A stretch of DNA of 21,995 bases from positions 1-21,995 of the forward strand of contig CAZMCN010000019.1 of the NCBI GenBank assembly GCA_964564845.1, read 5' to 3'. The notes under the pieces are model-generated. The model was not told where the DNA came from. It saw only the letters and a list, made by a program, of their open reading frames with translations, and did no database searches. Position 1 is the stretch's first letter, and every line of letters starts with the position of its first letter. Shown one piece after another: positions 13,926 through 21,995 of the stretch. The position numbers were made by a program, and so were the translations under genes. The stretch comes from CAYXPG01 sp964564845 (GTDB lineage Bacteria > Planctomycetota > Phycisphaerae > Sedimentisphaerales > Anaerobacaceae).

Positions 13926-15863
13926 ATGGCTCACGAGCATTTACATTTTAAGCAAGACGTTGCTGCCGAATACACGTACGGCAGGCAGTTTCGTATAAGC
14001 ATGGCCCTGCTGGGAACAATGGCTGGTGGAATGCTGCTGATAAACAGCGGTATTGCCAGGTTCATTTACGGCCCCGGCAGTTTCAACACCGAATTGCTGG
14101 CAATGGCTGCCGCCATACTGCTCGGTGCACCAATCGTCCTGCACGCAATAAAGAGTCTTATAAAAAGAGAATCACATATGGATGAGCTTGTGGCTCTTGC
14201 GATACTTGCCGCCTTTGCAACGCAGGAATATGTTACTGCAGGTATTGTTGCGTTCTTTATGCTTTTAAGTGAGTTAATGGAAAGCCGCACCGCCCTTGGT
14301 GCCCGTGCTTCCATCGAATCATTGATAAAGCTGACACCTACAAAGGCAAATCTGATTGATAGTGATGGTACTGAAAAAGAGGTAAAAGTCAGTGCCCTAA
14401 GGCCCGGTGACTGTATCCGTGTCCGCCCGGGTGATAACATACCGGCTGACGGTGAAATTATAAAAGGACTCAGTTCTGTCAATGAGGCCTCGATAACCGG
14501 AGAATCTTTGCCCGTCGATAAGGTCCCGTCAATGCAGGTCTTTGCCGGCACATCTAATCTTACAGGTGCACTGGATATCACCGTAACCAAAGCCGGAAAA
14601 GATACGACCCTTGGCAAAGTCCAGTCGTTAATTATTCAGGCAGAGCAGACCAAAATACCGATTATGCGGATAATCGACCGTCATGTTAAGTGGTACACGC
14701 CTACGATTTTGATGATTGCAGGCATAGTTTTATTTTTCACCGGAGACGTCAACCGGGCCATTACGATACTTGTTATTTCCTGTCCCTGTGCATTGATTTT
14801 AGCGACACCAACCGCAATGGTCGCGGCAATATCGGCTTCGGCACGTCTGGGTATCCTGATAAAGAATGTTGCCGACCTTGAGATTGCCGGCAGGATGACG
14901 GCAATGGTATTTGACAAGACAGGAACCATAACGACCGGTCGTCTATATGTCACGAAGTTAACGCCGGCCGAAAATATCGAACCTGCCGAGCTGCTCATGG
15001 CGGCGGCTTCCGCCGAACATATGAGCAAACACCCCGCTGCAAGAGCGCTGCTCGAGGTTGCCAAGGAGGCAAACATTTCTTTACAAGAGACGGCCGACTT
15101 TCAGGAAACACCCGGCAAAGGGGTTACCGCCTCGGTCGATTCAGCAAAAATTATGGTCGGTAGAGACACCTTCCTCAAAGAAAACAACGTCGATATGAGC
15201 AATATTTCCGACCCGGCCCTGCACGAGGAGCAGGGATTCAGCACACTTTATGTAGCAAAGGATTCTAAGTGCATTGGGTGGATAGGCATGCAGGACAAGA
15301 CCAGACCCGAAGCGCGCCAGGCCATCAGCGAGTTACTTGATATAGGCATAAAGAGAGTAACTATGCTGACCGGCGACCGCGGCGAGGTCGCAAACCGTGT
15401 TGCCGCAGAGCTGGCCTGTACCGATTTTAAGGCACATTGTCTGCCTCAGGACAAGCTTTCGATTGTCGAGCAGATTAAAAAAGACGGACATACTGTTGCG
15501 GTGGTTGGTGACGGTATAAACGATGCGCCGGCTTTGGCGGCGGGTGACCTCGGCATCGCTATGGGGGCCGCCGGAAGTGATGTAGCCATAAATTCCGCCT
15601 CGATTGCCTTGATGAGCGATGACCTGAAACGGCTGCCGTTCCTTGTCAAGCTGTCCAAAAAAACAAGGGCTGTTATCAACTGGAACCTTATCTTTGGTGT
15701 TTTGTTTATCATTCTTGGTGTGGCAGCAGCAGCAGCGGCATGGCTGACGGCGGTTTATGCGGCTGTACTGCATTTTGCAGGGTCACTTATAGTTGTATTC
15801 AATAGCGCACGGCTTGTTCGATATGGCGAAGAACTCGACCACGCACCAGTTGCAAATGTTTAG
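13926..15863 (+). CDS. Heavy-metal translocating P1B-type ATPase without HMA domain
   Basis: A 645-residue metal-exporting P-type ATPase of the cytoplasmic membrane. All catalytic motifs are present: TGES (191-194), the metal-site CPC in helix 6 (286-288), the phosphorylated Asp330 in DKTGT, the P1B-specific SKHP (367-370), TGD (482-484) and GDGIND (528-533). The N-terminus lacks the usual GMxCxxC metal-binding domain and has only MAHEHLHF, with three His. In the last two helices I see neither the Lys and Asp/Gly of Zn/Cd pumps nor a clear MxxSS copper motif; instead there are Asn585/Asn587, His616 and Asn626-Ser627. Metal identity is therefore open. It follows hflK by 54 bp, with a heptamer array abutting its start, and precedes an ABC ATPase gene by 12 bp. 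Confidence 0.9.
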   Translation: MAHEHLHFKQDVAAEYTYGRQFRISMALLGTMAGGMLLINSGIARFIYGPGSFNTELLAMAAAILLGAPIVLHAIKSLIKRESHMDELVALAILAAFATQEYVTAGIVAFFMLLSELMESRTALGARASIESLIKLTPTKANLIDSDGTEKEVKVSALRPGDCIRVRPGDNIPADGEIIKGLSSVNEASITGESLPVDKVPSMQVFAGTSNLTGALDITVTKAGKDTTLGKVQSLIIQAEQTKIPIMRIIDRHVKWYTPTILMIAGIVLFFTGDVNRAITILVISCPCALILATPTAMVAAISASARLGILIKNVADLEIAGRMTAMVFDKTGTITTGRLYVTKLTPAENIEPAELLMAAASAEHMSKHPAARALLEVAKEANISLQETADFQETPGKGVTASVDSAKIMVGRDTFLKENNVDMSNISDPALHEEQGFSTLYVAKDSKCIGWIGMQDKTRPEARQAISELLDIGIKRVTMLTGDRGEVANRVAAELACTDFKAHCLPQDKLSIVEQIKKDGHTVAVVGDGINDAPALAAGDLGIAMGAAGSDVAINSASIALMSDDLKRLPFLVKLSKKTRAVINWNLIFGVLFIILGVAAAAAAWLTAVYAAVLHFAGSLIVVFNSARLVRYGEELDHAPVANV

Positions 15864-15875
15864 GTCTCTAATCTT

Positions 15876-17141
15876 ATGCAGTATGCTGTCGAAACATTCT
15901 CTTTGACAAAGGTTTTTTCCGACCTGTGGGGCAGGGACAAGGTTTACGCTGTCAACGACCTGGATTTGCAGGTCTGCTACAACGAGGTTTTCGGTCTTTT
16001 AGGCCCCAACGGTTCCGGGAAAACAACGATTTTGAAAATGCTGCTCGGCCTGCTTTATCCGACAAAGGGAAAGGCCGTTGTCCTCGGCGGCGACGGCGCC
16101 AACCCAAAAATCAGCGCCAGAATAGGTTTTATGCCTGAAGAATCGTATCTCTACAGATACTTAAACGCCCGCGAAACCCTCGATTTTTACGGCAGGTTAT
16201 TTGGACTGGGCCGGAAAGTCCGCAAAATTCGAATCGAAGCACTGCTTGATATGGTCGGCTTAAAAGCCGTTGCGAACAGACCTGTTGGCACATTTTCAAA
16301 GGGTATGGCGCGCAGAATCGGACTGGCTCAAGCCTTGATAAACGACCCCGACCTGCTCATACTCGATGAACCAACCACCGGTCTTGACCCCATTGGAACA
16401 AGGCAGATAAAGGATTTAATCCTGGAACTTGCAAAAAGAGGAAAGACGGTTTTGCTCTGTAGTCATTTGCTTGCTGACGTTGAAGATGTGTGCGACAGAA
16501 TCGCAATTCTATATGGCGGCAGAATCCAGTCTGAAGGCAAAGTCAAAGAGCTGCTCCTGCAAACGAACAAAAGACAATTTACCACCGGTGCCATCAGTGA
16601 TACCACCGTTGAAAAGATAACGCAGATAGTCCAGGCCGAACAGGCTGATTGTGTTGTTACCTCCCCGATGGAAAAGCTTGAGACATTTTTCATCAAAACC
16701 GTTGCCCAGGCACGTCAGCAGGGCAGGCCGACAAGCGGCGTTGTTTCCGGTGATACGACGCAAATCAGTGATTTTCTTGTATCCGAATCTACCGAGCAAA
16801 CCCGGCGTGCCGGCATACTCGATAAGCTTGTTTCTGCGTCGGTACCGCGCCAAAGAGCAGCTGAGCCGGTTAAAACTGAACAGGTTATGGGCGCCGAAAG
16901 TCCCGAAGAGGAGCCTGATGAACAGTTCCTAAGCACGCTGAGCGAGCAAACCACCACTCCAACCCAGGCTGAAACAGCCGTGCAGGATGAAAAGGTTAAA
17001 ACAAAACCTGCTGGACCCAAACCTATAGAGCAAACAGAAATCAAAAAAAGCATTTTAGACCGGCTCACAGGTCGTTCCAAACCCAAAGACAAGGACGAAG
17101 AGGAAACTGACAATCGTCAGGGAGATTCCAGCGATGCGTAG
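15876..17141 (+). CDS. ABC transporter ATP-binding protein with acidic C-terminal tail
   Basis: A 421-residue ATPase of the ABC-2 exporter type. Walker A GPNGSGKTT (43-51), signature TFSKGM (139-144), Walker B LLILDEPTTGLDP (160-172) and the H-loop His197 in LLCSHLL form a complete nucleotide site. FSKGM instead of LSGGQ is normal in this subfamily. After about residue 235 comes a region of roughly 185 residues unlike the core, rich in Gln, Thr, Glu, Lys and Pro, probably largely disordered and ending in an acidic/basic stretch. The gene ends 8 bp inside the next gene (17134-17141), so ATPase and permease are translationally coupled and should form one transporter. Cargo unknown. Confidence 0.88.
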   Translation: MQYAVETFSLTKVFSDLWGRDKVYAVNDLDLQVCYNEVFGLLGPNGSGKTTILKMLLGLLYPTKGKAVVLGGDGANPKISARIGFMPEESYLYRYLNARETLDFYGRLFGLGRKVRKIRIEALLDMVGLKAVANRPVGTFSKGMARRIGLAQALINDPDLLILDEPTTGLDPIGTRQIKDLILELAKRGKTVLLCSHLLADVEDVCDRIAILYGGRIQSEGKVKELLLQTNKRQFTTGAISDTTVEKITQIVQAEQADCVVTSPMEKLETFFIKTVAQARQQGRPTSGVVSGDTTQISDFLVSESTEQTRRAGILDKLVSASVPRQRAAEPVKTEQVMGAESPEEEPDEQFLSTLSEQTTTPTQAETAVQDEKVKTKPAGPKPIEQTEIKKSILDRLTGRSKPKDKDEEETDNRQGDSSDA

Positions 17142-18504
17142 TATCTGGGCCGTTGCTGTAAATACTATAAAGCAGGCCTTGCGGTTGAAAATTGCCGCTG
17201 TATTTATAATCCTGCTGCTTGTTCTGCTGCCTGTGATGGGTTTTGTAACGACAGGCGACGGCACCCTCAAAGGCCGGCTGCAAACCTTTGTAAGCTATGG
17301 TCTTTCACTGGCCGGTCTCCTGCTCTGTCTGCTCACTATTGCAGTTTCTGTCTATTCGATAACCAGCGACCTTGACCAAAGGCAGATATATACTGTATTG
17401 ACAAAACCAGTTCGGCGTTTTCAGCTTTTGCTTGGCAAATTACTCGGGGTGGTATTACTTGATATAGCTCTGCTTGTCCTTTTTTCCACGACGATTTATC
17501 TTATTGTCATTTCTACACCGAAATTTTCCAACGTTACCGAAGCCGAGCTTACCCAGGCCCATAATCAGTTTTATACGGCAAGGGCCTCGCTAACACCTCC
17601 CGAAGTTGATGTAACACGTGAGGTTCTTGATATCTATGAGAAGCTTGAAAAGGAAGGCCAACTCGACCAGTTATTTGAGAACTTCTCTCATAAAGAAATC
17701 ATTGCTGAATTAACCAACCGGCAGAAAATTGCAAAGCGTGCCGCCGCCGTCGGTTATGATTTGCTCTGGGAATTTCATAATGTCAAACCTCTCGACCCAA
17801 AGGAGAGTTTATTTATAAGATTCAAGTACGATGTCTCAATAAATCCGCCTGATTTGAGCATTTATGGCAGATGGTTTGCTGGTGATAACAGGCAGTTTAT
17901 CTATGGTGCGATTGAAACGCCCATTTATGACCGACAGCATAAGCATTCGATAAGGACCTTTCACGAAATAGAGATTCCTTCTGAGGTGGTTGCAGAAGAC
18001 GGCTATCTGGCCGTTGCCTTCCAGAACTTGCCGCTGAACAATACAGTCGTAATTTTTCCGCCTCAGGACGGGCTTGAGCTTCTTTATAAGGCCGACACTT
18101 TTACCGCAAATTTTATAAGGGCCGTATCGTTAATCTTTTTTCGTCTGATTTTTCTTGCCTGCTTAGGGATACTGACTGCCACATTTCTCTCGTTTCCTGT
18201 GGCCTTATTGCTTTGTCTGGTGGTTTTTTTTACGGGAACTATCAGCGGTTTTCTTATCGAATCCTTTGATTACTTAAGTGACAATTTAATCGCGGTATAT
18301 TCTTATACTGTCAGACCAATAATTCAGCTTCTGCCACAGTTTGATAAATTTAACCCTACTAAATTCCTTGTTCCTGCGCGGCTCTTGAGCTGGTTTTTAT
18401 TGGCCAAAGCCGCCGCCTTGATTGTCTGTGTGAAGTCGTTTCTACTGTTTTTGTTTGCCTTGCTGATTTTCAGTTACAGAGAAATTGCAAAGATTATCAT
18501 CTGA
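17134..18504 (+). CDS. ABC-2 type transporter permease with large external domain
   Basis: A 456-residue membrane protein, partner of the ATPase whose gene it overlaps by 8 bp; GGGAG (17119-17123) precedes its ATG. Hydrophobic helices lie near residues 18-38, 52-76 and 103-127. A hydrophilic domain of about 195 residues follows (130-325), probably outside the membrane, then three or more helices (326-385 and 425-450). The segment SDLDQRQIYTVLTKPVRRFQ is the ABC-2 cytoplasmic motif and matches the permease at 8508-9470. The extracytoplasmic domain suggests handling of a surface or envelope substrate; no better definition is possible from sequence. Confidence 0.82.
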   Translation: MRSIWAVAVNTIKQALRLKIAAVFIILLLVLLPVMGFVTTGDGTLKGRLQTFVSYGLSLAGLLLCLLTIAVSVYSITSDLDQRQIYTVLTKPVRRFQLLLGKLLGVVLLDIALLVLFSTTIYLIVISTPKFSNVTEAELTQAHNQFYTARASLTPPEVDVTREVLDIYEKLEKEGQLDQLFENFSHKEIIAELTNRQKIAKRAAAVGYDLLWEFHNVKPLDPKESLFIRFKYDVSINPPDLSIYGRWFAGDNRQFIYGAIETPIYDRQHKHSIRTFHEIEIPSEVVAEDGYLAVAFQNLPLNNTVVIFPPQDGLELLYKADTFTANFIRAVSLIFFRLIFLACLGILTATFLSFPVALLLCLVVFFTGTISGFLIESFDYLSDNLIAVYSYTVRPIIQLLPQFDKFNPTKFLVPARLLSWFLLAKAAALIVCVKSFLLFLFALLIFSYREIAKIII

Positions 18505-18570
18505 GAAAAAGCTTCTGTCGATTGCATAGCAAAACGTAAGATACACTATACACTTAATGAGAATCGAGTT

Positions 18571-20361
18571 ATGCGTTTACGTGACATAATAATCTGTTTT
18601 CTTTGCATTGTTCTTTCGGCCGCATTACTGATAACCGCTGGAACACAGCTTGATTTCATAAATTCACAGCGAAAAGAAATGGAGTTGATAATTAATGAGC
18701 CGCTGAAGAATGCCCCGCCTTCATTGGCGTTTGCAACTGTTGCGATGGGCGCATTCAGAGGTCTCGTTGTGGATATATTGTGGATTCGGGCAGACAAACT
18801 AAAAGAGCTTGGTCAATTCTTCGATGCAAAACAGCTTGCAGAATGGATTACCATTTTACAGCCGCGTTTTGCAACTGTATGGGAGTTCCAGGCCTGGAAT
18901 ATGGCTTATAATATCTCCGTCGCCATACCCGCAACTCAGCCGCAGGAGCGATGGCGCTGGGTCAAAAATGGCTACGAACTCCTTCGAGATAAGGGCATCT
19001 CCTTAAATCCTAAAAGCATCCTGCTGTATCGTCAGCTTGCACTGATATTCCAGCACAAAATAGCAGGGGTAACCGATGATGCTCATAAGTACTACAAGTT
19101 GCAGCTGGCCTCGGCAATGGAGCCGCTGCTTGGTCCGGCTGATAATGAGTATTTCAAGGCCCTTGTCGAAGCGCCGACCGAATGGGAGCAGATTACAGAT
19201 GACGATGATGTTGCGCTGCTGATTAAGGCCCTCAAGTCCGCCGATAAGGTCTTCGCCGATGATGATAAATTTGTCAATAATTATTTGGCTCTGAGGCAGA
19301 ACCCCGGCAGATTCGACGAAGATGCTTTCGAGATAATAAACAGATTCAGAGGTACCGCCGCTCTGGAAAAATTTGATATTTTCGCCAGGTCTTATCATCT
19401 GCGTAATGTGTGGAAACTCGACCCTGTCTTAATGCAGCAGCTCAATCAAACCTATGGGCCTGTTAACTTTGATGACCCCAACGAACATTTCCCTCTGGAT
19501 TGGCGAAATGCGAACAGTCACGCTATTTACTGGGCCGTTATGGGACTGCGGAAAGCCGGAAAAGAGGAGCTCTCAATAGACGAAACAAATACCGACCGTA
19601 TAGTAGTACACAGCTTGCAGGCGTTGTTCCGTAATGGAAAGATATTTATTTATGACGTACCATCACCGCCGCCGTCAGATTCTTCCTCCCCGTCGTCCGC
19701 TGCTTCTGAAAAATCAACGATAATAAGAAAGGAGATGTTCACCCGCCCTGATTTGAGAATGCTCGAACCTTACAATAAAGCTGTATTGGCCGTTCTGGAA
19801 AAATACAAAGACATACCTAAAAAGGGCACCTATGAGTCTTTGAGAATCGGCCACCGCAATATGCTGCAAAACGCTCTAACCTCTTTCTATTACTCAGGCA
19901 ATGTCCAACAGGCGCGAAAAATCTATAATCAGTTAAGACAGCGCTACCCGAAGGAGGAATATAAAGTGCCTCTTGCCGTTTTTGTAAGGGACAGCATTCG
20001 CAAAGATATCCTGCGCCTGGGCGTGAACGACGTAAAGGAAATGGTGCAAATGATGCTGCAGGAAAGCTATTTCAGATATGCAATGCACGATGATAATGAA
20101 GCTTACGGCAGAGAAAAAATGGCAAGAGAAATTTATGACCTTTACCAGTCAATGTATTCCGACCGGGAGAGGATTGAGCTGCCCGAATTTAAGCGTTTAA
20201 GATTCTTCGCACTTGTCAGTTTTATTAATGACCGGCAGTATCCTTTTAACCTCCGACGGAATTTGCTTGGACGAATTAAACTCGAAAGGCCCGACCTTTT
20301 CGAAAAACTAATCGAGCAGACGGAGGAGCAATTTAAGCAGCAACAACAAAGCCCTGAATAA
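18571..20361 (+). CDS. Membrane-anchored protein of unknown function in the ABC transporter operon
   Basis: A 596-residue protein with one N-terminal membrane helix (about 6-24), the rest soluble and mostly helical, probably outside the cytoplasm. The strongest block is VDILWIRADKLKELGQFFDA followed by WITILQPRFATVWEFQAWNM (about residues 67-111). It has a tetratricopeptide-like feel, and I recall similar blocks in uncharacterised proteins of planctomycetes and relatives. Residues 364-380 form a Pro/Ser linker that divides the protein in two. The C-terminal part has helical pairs around YSGNVQQARKIYNQLRQRYP, also TPR-like. It ends in a Gln-rich tail. It starts 66 bp after the permease gene, which suggests it works with that transporter, perhaps as an external adaptor. 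I assign no function. Confidence 0.75.
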   Translation: MRLRDIIICFLCIVLSAALLITAGTQLDFINSQRKEMELIINEPLKNAPPSLAFATVAMGAFRGLVVDILWIRADKLKELGQFFDAKQLAEWITILQPRFATVWEFQAWNMAYNISVAIPATQPQERWRWVKNGYELLRDKGISLNPKSILLYRQLALIFQHKIAGVTDDAHKYYKLQLASAMEPLLGPADNEYFKALVEAPTEWEQITDDDDVALLIKALKSADKVFADDDKFVNNYLALRQNPGRFDEDAFEIINRFRGTAALEKFDIFARSYHLRNVWKLDPVLMQQLNQTYGPVNFDDPNEHFPLDWRNANSHAIYWAVMGLRKAGKEELSIDETNTDRIVVHSLQALFRNGKIFIYDVPSPPPSDSSSPSSAASEKSTIIRKEMFTRPDLRMLEPYNKAVLAVLEKYKDIPKKGTYESLRIGHRNMLQNALTSFYYSGNVQQARKIYNQLRQRYPKEEYKVPLAVFVRDSIRKDILRLGVNDVKEMVQMMLQESYFRYAMHDDNEAYGREKMAREIYDLYQSMYSDRERIELPEFKRLRFFALVSFINDRQYPFNLRRNLLGRIKLERPDLFEKLIEQTEEQFKQQQQSPE

Positions 20362-20460
20362 AATTCAATCTGCAAAATGCACCTATCAAAGCACCACAGT
20401 CAAATTACAAGATACAGGACTTCCTGCTACATTTTTGCATTTTTTACTTTTGATTTGTTG

Positions 20461-20488
20461 TTTTGATATTTGATTTTTGATATTTGAT
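20461..20488. repeat. Heptamer array upstream of the helicase start codon
   Basis: Alternating TTTTGAT, ATTTGAT, TTTTGAT, ATTTGAT, perfect period 7, ending 6 bp before ATG 20495. It occupies the place where a Shine-Dalgarno would be. It resembles the TTTTCGA array inside serS. The rest of the 133-bp intergenic region (20362-20494) shows no promoter or terminator I can support. Confidence 0.88.
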
Positions 20489-20494
20489 ATACTT

Positions 20495-21995
20495 ATGCAG
20501 TATGACCGGCTAACCCATTCGCAGAAAGAAGCTGTCTTTCACGTTGAAGGCCCATTGCTTGTTCTGGCCGGCCCGGGAAGCGGCAAAACCCGCGTAATTA
20601 CATATCGGATTGCAGCGCTTATTGATTCCGGGGTTCAGCCGTACAATATTTGCGCAATAACCTTCACCAACAAAGCCGCCGAAGAAATGCGCCAGAGGGT
20701 CTCTGCTTTCGGCACCGCTGGTGGTGCGCACATCAGCACTTTCCACTCTTTATGCGTCAGAATTCTTCGCCGCTATGCCGACAAAGCAGCCATAAAACCG
20801 AATTTTAGTATCTTTGACGAATCCGACCAGGCCAGATGTATCAAGCAGGCTGTAAAGGACTGTGAGCTTGAGACCACAAATTTCCCGCCCGCCCGAATGC
20901 TTGATGCAATATCAACCCTGAAAAACAAGCTGATAGATGCTGATGTTTTCAAAGCCGAGGCCGACGATTTCTTTTCCAGCAAATTAGCCAAAATATACGC
21001 CCGCTATCAGGACATTCTGAGCGAGCAGAATGCCCTTGATTTTGATGATTTGCTTCTCGAAACCGCCCGTTTACTGCGGTACCGCCCCGACGTTTGCAGC
21101 GAGCTTGGCGAGCGTTTCAAATTTCTGCTTATCGATGAATATCAGGACACCAATCACGCCCAGTATAACATTGCAAAGTCGCTTGTTTCAGAACACAGTA
21201 ATATTTGTGCAACCGGCGACCCTGACCAGTCCATTTACCGCTGGAGAGGCGCCGACATCCGCAACATTTTGGCCTTTGAAAGTGATTGGCCCAGCGCTGT
21301 CGTCGTCAAACTCGAAGAAAATTTCCGAAGCACCCCCAATATCCTCGGCATAGCTGATAAATTGATTTCTTTTAACCAAAAACGAAAGCCGAAAACTCTC
21401 ATCCCCACAAAACCGCCCGGCAGTGATATTAACTTAGGTGCCTTCGAGGATGAAGTCGAAGAAGCCTTCTTTGTCGCTCAACAGGCCAAAGAGTTAATCG
21501 ACAATGGTGTTTCACCGAAAGAAATAGCGGTATTTTATCGCGTTAACGCTATGAGCCGTGCGCTTGAGGAGGCGTTTATCCGGAATAAGATGCCATACCA
21601 GATTGTTCGCGGCACAGAATTCTACAGCAGAAAGGAAATCCGCGACATCCTTGCCTATTTGAAAGTGCTCGTCAACCCTGCCGATGAGATTGCCCTGATG
21701 CGCATAATAAACACGCCGGCCCGCGGCATAGGAAAAACAACAATAAATAAAGTCCGCACCTACGCTGGTTTGCATAATATTACTTTTTTCGAGGCCTTAA
21801 AAAGGGCGGGGGAGATTGAATCTCTTTCCAAAGGCCCGAAAACAAGAATCGCCGTTTTTGCCGATTTGCTTGAGCAGCTAAAAAGAGATGCAGATGGTCC
21901 GGTTGCGCCACTTGCCGAGCGGGTCTTTAACGAATCGCAACTTAAAGTATCTCTCAAAGCAGCCGGTACCGAAGGCAAAGATGCCCTCGAAAACG
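20495..21995 (+). CDS. UvrD/PcrA-type superfamily 1 DNA helicase (partial, 5' part)
   Basis: The first 500 codons of an ATP-dependent 3'-5' DNA helicase; the gene runs past the window end. Motifs in order: Q motif LTHSQKEAV, Walker A AGPGSGKT (25-32), motif Ia ITFTNKAAEEM, FHSLC, DFDDLL, Walker B LLIDEYQDTN, motif III TGDPDQSIYRWRGAD, motif IV LEENFRSTPNI, then VRGTEFYSRKEIRDILAYLK and INTPARGIGKTT, which are typical of UvrD/PcrA rather than RecB or AddA. Such helicases act in nucleotide excision and mismatch repair and in clearing replication forks. The start is the only ATG that fits the family N-terminus (MQYDRLTHSQKEAVF); there is no Shine-Dalgarno, and a heptamer array lies just before it. 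Confidence 0.93.
   Translation, partial: MQYDRLTHSQKEAVFHVEGPLLVLAGPGSGKTRVITYRIAALIDSGVQPYNICAITFTNKAAEEMRQRVSAFGTAGGAHISTFHSLCVRILRRYADKAAIKPNFSIFDESDQARCIKQAVKDCELETTNFPPARMLDAISTLKNKLIDADVFKAEADDFFSSKLAKIYARYQDILSEQNALDFDDLLLETARLLRYRPDVCSELGERFKFLLIDEYQDTNHAQYNIAKSLVSEHSNICATGDPDQSIYRWRGADIRNILAFESDWPSAVVVKLEENFRSTPNILGIADKLISFNQKRKPKTLIPTKPPGSDINLGAFEDEVEEAFFVAQQAKELIDNGVSPKEIAVFYRVNAMSRALEEAFIRNKMPYQIVRGTEFYSRKEIRDILAYLKVLVNPADEIALMRIINTPARGIGKTTINKVRTYAGLHNITFFEALKRAGEIESLSKGPKTRIAVFADLLEQLKRDADGPVAPLAERVFNESQLKVSLKAAGTEGKDALEN

Noticed and set aside
16293..16307. Unusual ABC signature FSKGM
   Set aside because: SKGM-type signatures are normal for ABC-2 exporter ATPases, so it is not a defect.
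1..21995. tRNA, rRNA, riboswitch, IS element or prophage genes
   Set aside because: I saw no cloverleaf, rRNA core sequence, transposase motif or phage module while reading; a tool-based scan would be more certain.

Overview
The window looks like a chromosomal segment of a planctomycete, probably of the Phycisphaerae/Sedimentisphaerales type. This is inferred from gene content and protein style: a dockerin plus PEP-CTERM relic, very large HflK-like SPFH proteins, paired FabZ/ACP/KAS genes, and an ABC exporter followed by a large membrane-anchored protein. Short tandem arrays of 7-bp units are common between genes. No rRNA, tRNA, insertion sequence, phage gene or CRISPR array was found.

Left part, minus strand, about 1-6990: read in transcription order, a compact gene run encodes a FabZ-like hotdog protein, an enlarged acyl carrier protein, a second FabZ-like hotdog protein, an aberrant ketoacyl synthase with a Cys-His-Asn active-site set, a canonical FabF-like ketoacyl synthase, seryl-tRNA synthetase (serS), a secreted bleomycin-hydrolase-like cysteine peptidase, and the N-terminus of a membrane protein cut by the window edge. 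The five lipid genes form a minimal elongation/dehydration set without reductases. They look like a dedicated acyl or polyketide-type lipid pathway rather than the housekeeping FAS cluster.

Middle, about 6991-9669: this is the most disturbed part. It holds a 112-bp array of sixteen heptamers abutting the first hotdog gene, a terminator-like hairpin, and a gene relic with a dockerin calcium loop and a PEP-CTERM-like tail in one frame separated by TAA. It also holds an N-acetylglutamate-synthase-like GNAT gene and a small four-helix-bundle (S23/IVP) gene bracketed by inverted short repeats. An ABC-2 permease gene on the minus strand closes the region.

Right part, plus strand, 9670-21995: three consecutive SPFH genes (a polytopic HflK-like protein, HflC, HflK), then a P1B-type metal ATPase lacking the usual N-terminal metal-binding domain, then an ABC ATPase, an ABC-2 permease, an uncharacterised membrane-anchored protein, and the first 500 codons of a UvrD/PcrA-type helicase. 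Spacing and overlaps suggest one long operon or a few linked ones from 9670 to 20361, concerned with membrane quality control and membrane transport.

The most interesting signals are the heptamer arrays that sit directly against start codons or inside a gene (serS), the two genes bracketed by inverted short repeats, the ketoacyl synthase with a His-to-Asn change, and the decayed PEP-CTERM/dockerin gene. All functional calls come from reading the sequence by eye; no database search was possible.
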